Source: an uncultured Alphaproteobacteria bacterium
GTDB taxonomy: Bacteria; Pseudomonadota; Alphaproteobacteria; RF32; CAG-239
Direction: 5' to 3'
Assembly: GCA_944392285.1 (NCBI GenBank)
Contig: CALXWF010000088.1
Span: 1-9,436, forward strand
DNA: 9,436 nucleotides
A program made the translations under genes and the position numbers. Shown one piece after another: positions 6,123-9,436 of the stretch (position 1 is its first letter; each line of letters begins with the position of its first letter). The notes under the pieces were generated by a model, which was not told the origin of the DNA, did no database searches, and saw only the letters and a list, made by a program, of their open reading frames with translations.

Positions 6123-7002
6123 TTGCAGGTTCCTTCTCAAACAAAAGCTCTTTTTGCAGCGCACAATGATTTATAACCAAAGCCGCCACAATCAAAAACA
6201 CAAAAGAATAAATATATTCACTGATAAAAGTCGGCAATAATTCGTTGCTTTGTATCAAACGCGCCATTCCGGCCCCGTAATTAACCAAAATCATGGTCAA
6301 AAGCAAAAACAACAAAAAGACCGATAATAAAATTTTGAGCATGTTGCCTCTGGTCTTTTGCCACAAGAGGATAAACGGACATAAGGGCTCTTGCGCCAAG
6401 ACAAAAGCTGCCAAAGCATAAAAACGCATAAGCCAAAACGGCACCAAGAAACCTATGCCCACAAGCGTAAAATAAGCCGCTTCAACCCGCCAATCCGGAT
6501 TGGGAATTCTGACAATCAATAAATAAAAAGACAAAAGCGGAACGGCGTTTAACACTAAAAAGGCCAGTAAAAAACCAAAAAAGCCAAAATCTTGCCGTTT
6601 GGGACACAAAAGTTTGCGTAAGCTGATCCTTTGCTCGGCAAAAACCTCTTGATACCAGGCAACGCAAAACATTGCCAATAATAAAATTTTGAGCGGTATA
6701 TAAAAATACAGCACGAAAGAATCCGTGTTCGCACAATATAAGACTTGTTGTCCGGCTTCCAGTGAGCAGGCCGCACTCAGACCAAATATCAAAGCCAAAG
6801 CCAGTGATGCCAGGGCAAAGATACCGCCCAAGCGCAAAAAAACTTTTAACTTGTCGGCAAAAATGCCAAAAGGCTCAAACATCAGACGCCCTATCGGCAT
6901 AGAAACCGCTTCTGCCTCTTTGGTCGGTGTCTTAAACAAACTTTTCAAACGCTCCCAACCGGAGGTTTGCGAATTTTGGTTTGGTGTTGATGAATTTTCC
7001 AT
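6112..7002 (-). CDS. Six-helix integral membrane protein, unknown function (gene A of pair)
   Basis: A 296-residue membrane protein that I cannot name. A polar Ser/Asn/Thr-rich cytoplasmic N-terminus (about 1-55) precedes some six hydrophobic helices, roughly at 57-77, 96-117, 139-163, 176-203, 222-242 and 261-280, and the tail is acidic (FEKEPANDD). The loop before helix 5 reads LLWQKTRGNMLKILL (about 212-226). This shares the T-R-G-N core and the spacing to the next helix with the downstream gene, so the two are probably distant paralogues. Start ATG 7002 has AAGGAA (7011-7016) 8 bases upstream, inside the last codons of dnaE. A longer in-frame start at 7107 would lie within dnaE and add a basic, non-membrane stretch, so it was not used. 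It begins 2 bases after the dnaE stop and overlaps the next gene by 11, hence co-transcribed with both. Confidence 0.78.
   Translation of the reverse strand: MENSSTPNQNSQTSGWERLKSLFKTPTKEAEAVSMPIGRLMFEPFGIFADKLKVFLRLGGIFALASLALALIFGLSAACSLEAGQQVLYCANTDSFVLYFYIPLKILLLAMFCVAWYQEVFAEQRISLRKLLCPKRQDFGFFGFLLAFLVLNAVPLLSFYLLIVRIPNPDWRVEAAYFTLVGIGFLVPFWLMRFYALAAFVLAQEPLCPFILLWQKTRGNMLKILLSVFLLFLLLTMILVNYGAGMARLIQSNELLPTFISEYIYSFVFLIVAALVINHCALQKELLFEKEPANDD
6130..6135 (-). promoter_or_regulatory. Ribosome binding site of membrane gene B
   Basis: AAGGAA on the minus strand, 7 bases before ATG 6122 and inside the end of the preceding gene. It supports coupled translation and the 254-residue form of the protein. 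Confidence 0.65.
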
Positions 7003-7004
7003 GA

Positions 7005-9436
7005 TTATATTTCCTTGATTGAGGCCACGCCGGGCAAGTTGCGGATACGGCTTAAGATATCTCCGGCTAGGGCAAAACCGCCGGAAAGCTCTATGCGGAT
7101 ATCCCATTCATCATTCTCGGGTCTAATATATATCTTATTTCGGCCGTTTCTATCTTTGCTTAAAATTTCTTTCAAACCTTTAACCGCAGCCGTGTTGTTT
7201 AAGCAGATTTCCAACCCGTTGGCAATGTCGGCTATGGCTTTGTCTAAAGTTTCAACCGTGTTTATCATAATGCGCGGGTTGGCATCATCACTCTGCTTGT
7301 CTATGGAAACATTAACCATCAGCGGCAAACCGGTGTTGATGGTGTCTTCATATTTTATCAGGCCTTCCGAAAATAATATGCCTTCAAAATTGCCGGCGGC
7401 ATCAGACAAAGATAAAAAGGCATATTTGCTCCCCGATTTGCTCAACCTTTTTTGGAAGCTGTTTACACAACCGGCAAGTTTGGCGCGAATGGTGTCGCCG
7501 GTTTTTATGCCTTGCATAACTTCAACACAATTTTTGACGCCGAGTTTGTCCATGCCCAAGCGATAACTGTCTAACGGGTGCGCCGATAAATAAAAACCTA
7601 TGGCTTCCGCCTCATAGCGCAATTTTTCAAGCTCGGGCCAGTCGGGCGCATCTGAGAGCTTGACCTCAGACTGTAACTCCTCACTGCCAAATAATGAAGA
7701 CTGCGAGCTGGTCTTAAGCTCGGTTGATGAGGCAATGTGGCGCATGATGGTTTCAATATTGTCAAACAACCGCCCACGGCTCTTGTCCAAACAGTCAAAC
7801 GCGCCGGATTTGATTAAGGCCTCCATCTGGCGGCGGTTTATCAGCTTGATGTCCGTGCGGTGAATGAAGTCTGACATGCTCTTGTAGGGGCCTTTGCGTT
7901 CGCGCTCTTCTACAATGGCCTGCATGCAGGCGATACTCCCACCCTTTAAGGCGCCCAAAGCATAGCGAATGTTGCCGTCTTCAACAATAAAATCTGCCCC
8001 CGAGGCATTAATGTCAGGCTTTAGAACCTTATAACCCATGCGCTTGCATTCTTCTTTGAAGAACAAAAGCTTGTCGGTATTGGTGATATCCAAGCTCATT
8101 AAGGCACACATAAATTCTACCGGATAGTGTGTCTTTAAATAAGCCGTCTGATAAGATATCAGCGAATAGGCCGCCGCGTGCGACTTGTTAAAACCATACG
8201 AGGCAAATTTTTCCATTTGGTCAAAAATGGCGCCGGCGGTTGCCTCTTCAATGCCGTTTTTAACCGCGCCTTCCATAAACATCTTGCGCTGTTTGGGGAT
8301 TTCGTCGCGCATTTTTTTACCCATAACCTTACGCAACTTATCCGCGCCACCCATGGTATAGCCGCCAAGAGCTCGGGCAATGTTCATAACCTGCTCTTGA
8401 TAAATCATAATGCCGTAGGTTTCTTTTAATATCGGCTCTAACATCGGGTGAAGGTAGGTAATCTCTTCTTCACCGTGTTTGCGCTTAATATAGCTCGGAA
8501 TGTTGTCCATCGGCCCCGGACGATAAAGCGACACAATAGCGATTAAATCTTCAAAACGGTCAGGCTTGATTTGTTTGTGAACATCCATCATACCCGCAGA
8601 TTCAAACTGGAACACGCCGGCGGTGTCGCCCCTTTGCATCAGTTCATAAGTGGCTTTGTCATCTAGGGGGACTTTGTCCATGTCAAGCTCTATGCCATGT
8701 GTCTTTTTTATCCAGTCTACGGCGCGCTTGATAACGGTCAGTGTCTTTAAGCCCAAAAAGTCAAACTTAATCAGGCCGGTTTCTTCCACATATTTCATGT
8801 CATATTGGGTAACCGGCATGTCTGCGCGCGGATCTTTGTATAAAGGCACCAATTCATCAAGCGGACGGTCACCGATAACCACGCCCGCGGCATGAACGCC
8901 GGAATGACGATATAAGCCCTCAAGTTTCATGGCTATGTCAAATAACTTGTTTACCTGAGGGTCATTTTGGCGCATTTCTTCAAGTTCGGGAACTTGGTCT
9001 AATGATTCTTGCAAGGTGGGGTTCTTGCCCTGAACACCCGCCGGTATCATCTTGGAAATTTTATCTGCCTGAGAATAGGGCATCTGTAACACACGCGCCA
9101 CATCGCGAATGACAGCCTTGGACTGCAGTTTTCCGTAAGTGATAATTTGCGCCACATGGTCAAAGCCATATTTGTTTTGGACATATTCAATGGTTTTGCC
9201 ACGGTTTTCCTGACAGAAGTCTACGTCAAAGTCAGGCATGTTTACGCGCTCAGGATTCAAAAAGCGCTCAAACAGCAAGTCTAATTTTAAGGGGTCCAAA
9301 TCCGTAATGCGCAAAGACCAGGCCACGATTGAGCCGGCACCGGAACCACGCCCCGGCCCTACCGGAACCCCATGGGTCTTGGACCAGTTAATAAAGTCTG
9401 CAACGATTAAGAAATAGCCGGGGAAGCCCATCTTCT
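7005..9436 (-). CDS. dnaE: DNA polymerase III alpha subunit (5' end outside window)
   Basis: Catalytic subunit of the replicative DNA polymerase, class C family. About 809 C-terminal residues are visible. The frame runs out of the window at the right, so the PHP domain and the start of the palm (about 340 residues by comparison with E. coli) are missing. Counting from the first visible Met (9431): GPGRGSGAGS (25-34), the catalytic aspartates in PDFDVDF (66-72) and the third in KFDFLGL (D224) are intact. YRPGP (303-307), the fingers segment GADKLRKVMGKKM (362-374) and YGFNKSHAAAYS (412-423) follow. After that come the helix-hairpin-helix region (about 475-550), a probable beta-clamp-binding motif QSSLF (577-581; 7689-7703), the OB fold (about 645-730) and a C-terminal domain ending GVASIKEI. 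Wording such as HAAGVVIGDRPLDELVPLY is typical of alphaproteobacterial DnaE. Two membrane-protein genes follow immediately. Confidence 0.97.
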   Translation of the reverse strand, partial: KMGFPGYFLIVADFINWSKTHGVPVGPGRGSGAGSIVAWSLRITDLDPLKLDLLFERFLNPERVNMPDFDVDFCQENRGKTIEYVQNKYGFDHVAQIITYGKLQSKAVIRDVARVLQMPYSQADKISKMIPAGVQGKNPTLQESLDQVPELEEMRQNDPQVNKLFDIAMKLEGLYRHSGVHAAGVVIGDRPLDELVPLYKDPRADMPVTQYDMKYVEETGLIKFDFLGLKTLTVIKRAVDWIKKTHGIELDMDKVPLDDKATYELMQRGDTAGVFQFESAGMMDVHKQIKPDRFEDLIAIVSLYRPGPMDNIPSYIKRKHGEEEITYLHPMLEPILKETYGIMIYQEQVMNIARALGGYTMGGADKLRKVMGKKMRDEIPKQRKMFMEGAVKNGIEEATAGAIFDQMEKFASYGFNKSHAAAYSLISYQTAYLKTHYPVEFMCALMSLDITNTDKLLFFKEECKRMGYKVLKPDINASGADFIVEDGNIRYALGALKGGSIACMQAIVEERERKGPYKSMSDFIHRTDIKLINRRQMEALIKSGAFDCLDKSRGRLFDNIETIMRHIASSTELKTSSQSSLFGSEELQSEVKLSDAPDWPELEKLRYEAEAIGFYLSAHPLDSYRLGMDKLGVKNCVEVMQGIKTGDTIRAKLAGCVNSFQKRLSKSGSKYAFLSLSDAAGNFEGILFSEGLIKYEDTINTGLPLMVNVSIDKQSDDANPRIMINTVETLDKAIADIANGLEICLNNTAAVKGLKEILSKDRNGRNKIYIRPENDEWDIRIELSGGFALAGDILSRIRNLPGVASIKEI
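7011..7016 (-). promoter_or_regulatory. Ribosome binding site of membrane gene A
   Basis: AAGGAA on the minus strand, embedded in the last codons of dnaE and 8 bases before ATG 7002. It decides that start against the longer in-frame alternative at 7107. Confidence 0.65.

Noticed and set aside
6123..6164. A 14-residue N-terminal extension of membrane gene B starting at 6164
   Set aside because: No ribosome binding site, and it overlaps the previous gene further. ATG 6122 overlaps the stop codon in the classical coupled way.
7003..7107. A 35-residue N-terminal extension of membrane gene A starting at 7107
   Set aside because: It lies wholly inside dnaE in another frame, is basic and arginine-rich, and lacks a ribosome binding site. 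ATG 7002 has AAGGAA at the right distance.
7015..7566. 183-codon open frame on the plus strand
   Set aside because: It is antisense to the well-conserved C-terminal part of dnaE and has no recognisable domain. Open antisense frames are common opposite such genes.

Overview
The window (9,436 bases, moderately AT-rich) looks like an ordinary chromosomal stretch of a bacterium, most likely an alphaproteobacterium. The best clue is the DNA polymerase III alpha subunit at the right edge. Stretches such as HAAGVVIGDRPLDELVPLYKDPR and the following KFDFLGLKTLTVI read like alphaproteobacterial DnaE. With a GC content well below that of free-living Rhizobiales or Rhodospirillales, an uncultured host- or gut-associated lineage is a reasonable but unproven guess. 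No mobile element, CRISPR array, rRNA or tRNA was found.

Layout from left to right. Bases 1-140 are non-coding and hold two pairs of short tandem repeats, one pair able to form GC-rich hairpins around the loop GTCATA. A complete minus-strand transcription unit follows between 178 and 3221. It has a sigma70-like promoter (3193-3221), a stand-alone nucleotidyltransferase related to the N-terminal half of GlmU, a small membrane-anchored four-cysteine protein, the M3-family peptidase PepF, and an intrinsic terminator (178-208). The genes are 3 bases apart or overlap by 14.

A divergent plus-strand gene (3259-5349) encodes a secreted-then-membrane DUF2207-type protein. It meets, tail to tail with only 8 bases between stop codons, a second minus-strand unit. 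That unit reads dnaE (5' end outside the window), then two 6-TM integral membrane proteins that are translationally coupled and appear to be distant paralogues sharing a T-R-G-N signature.

Functionally the window mixes replication (dnaE), peptide turnover (pepF), probable nucleotide-sugar synthesis (GlmU-like transferase) and four membrane proteins of unknown role. I see no convincing new multi-gene system. The most worthwhile leads are the single-domain GlmU homologue with its small cysteine-rich partner, the paired 6-TM proteins behind dnaE, and the palindromic intergenic repeats.
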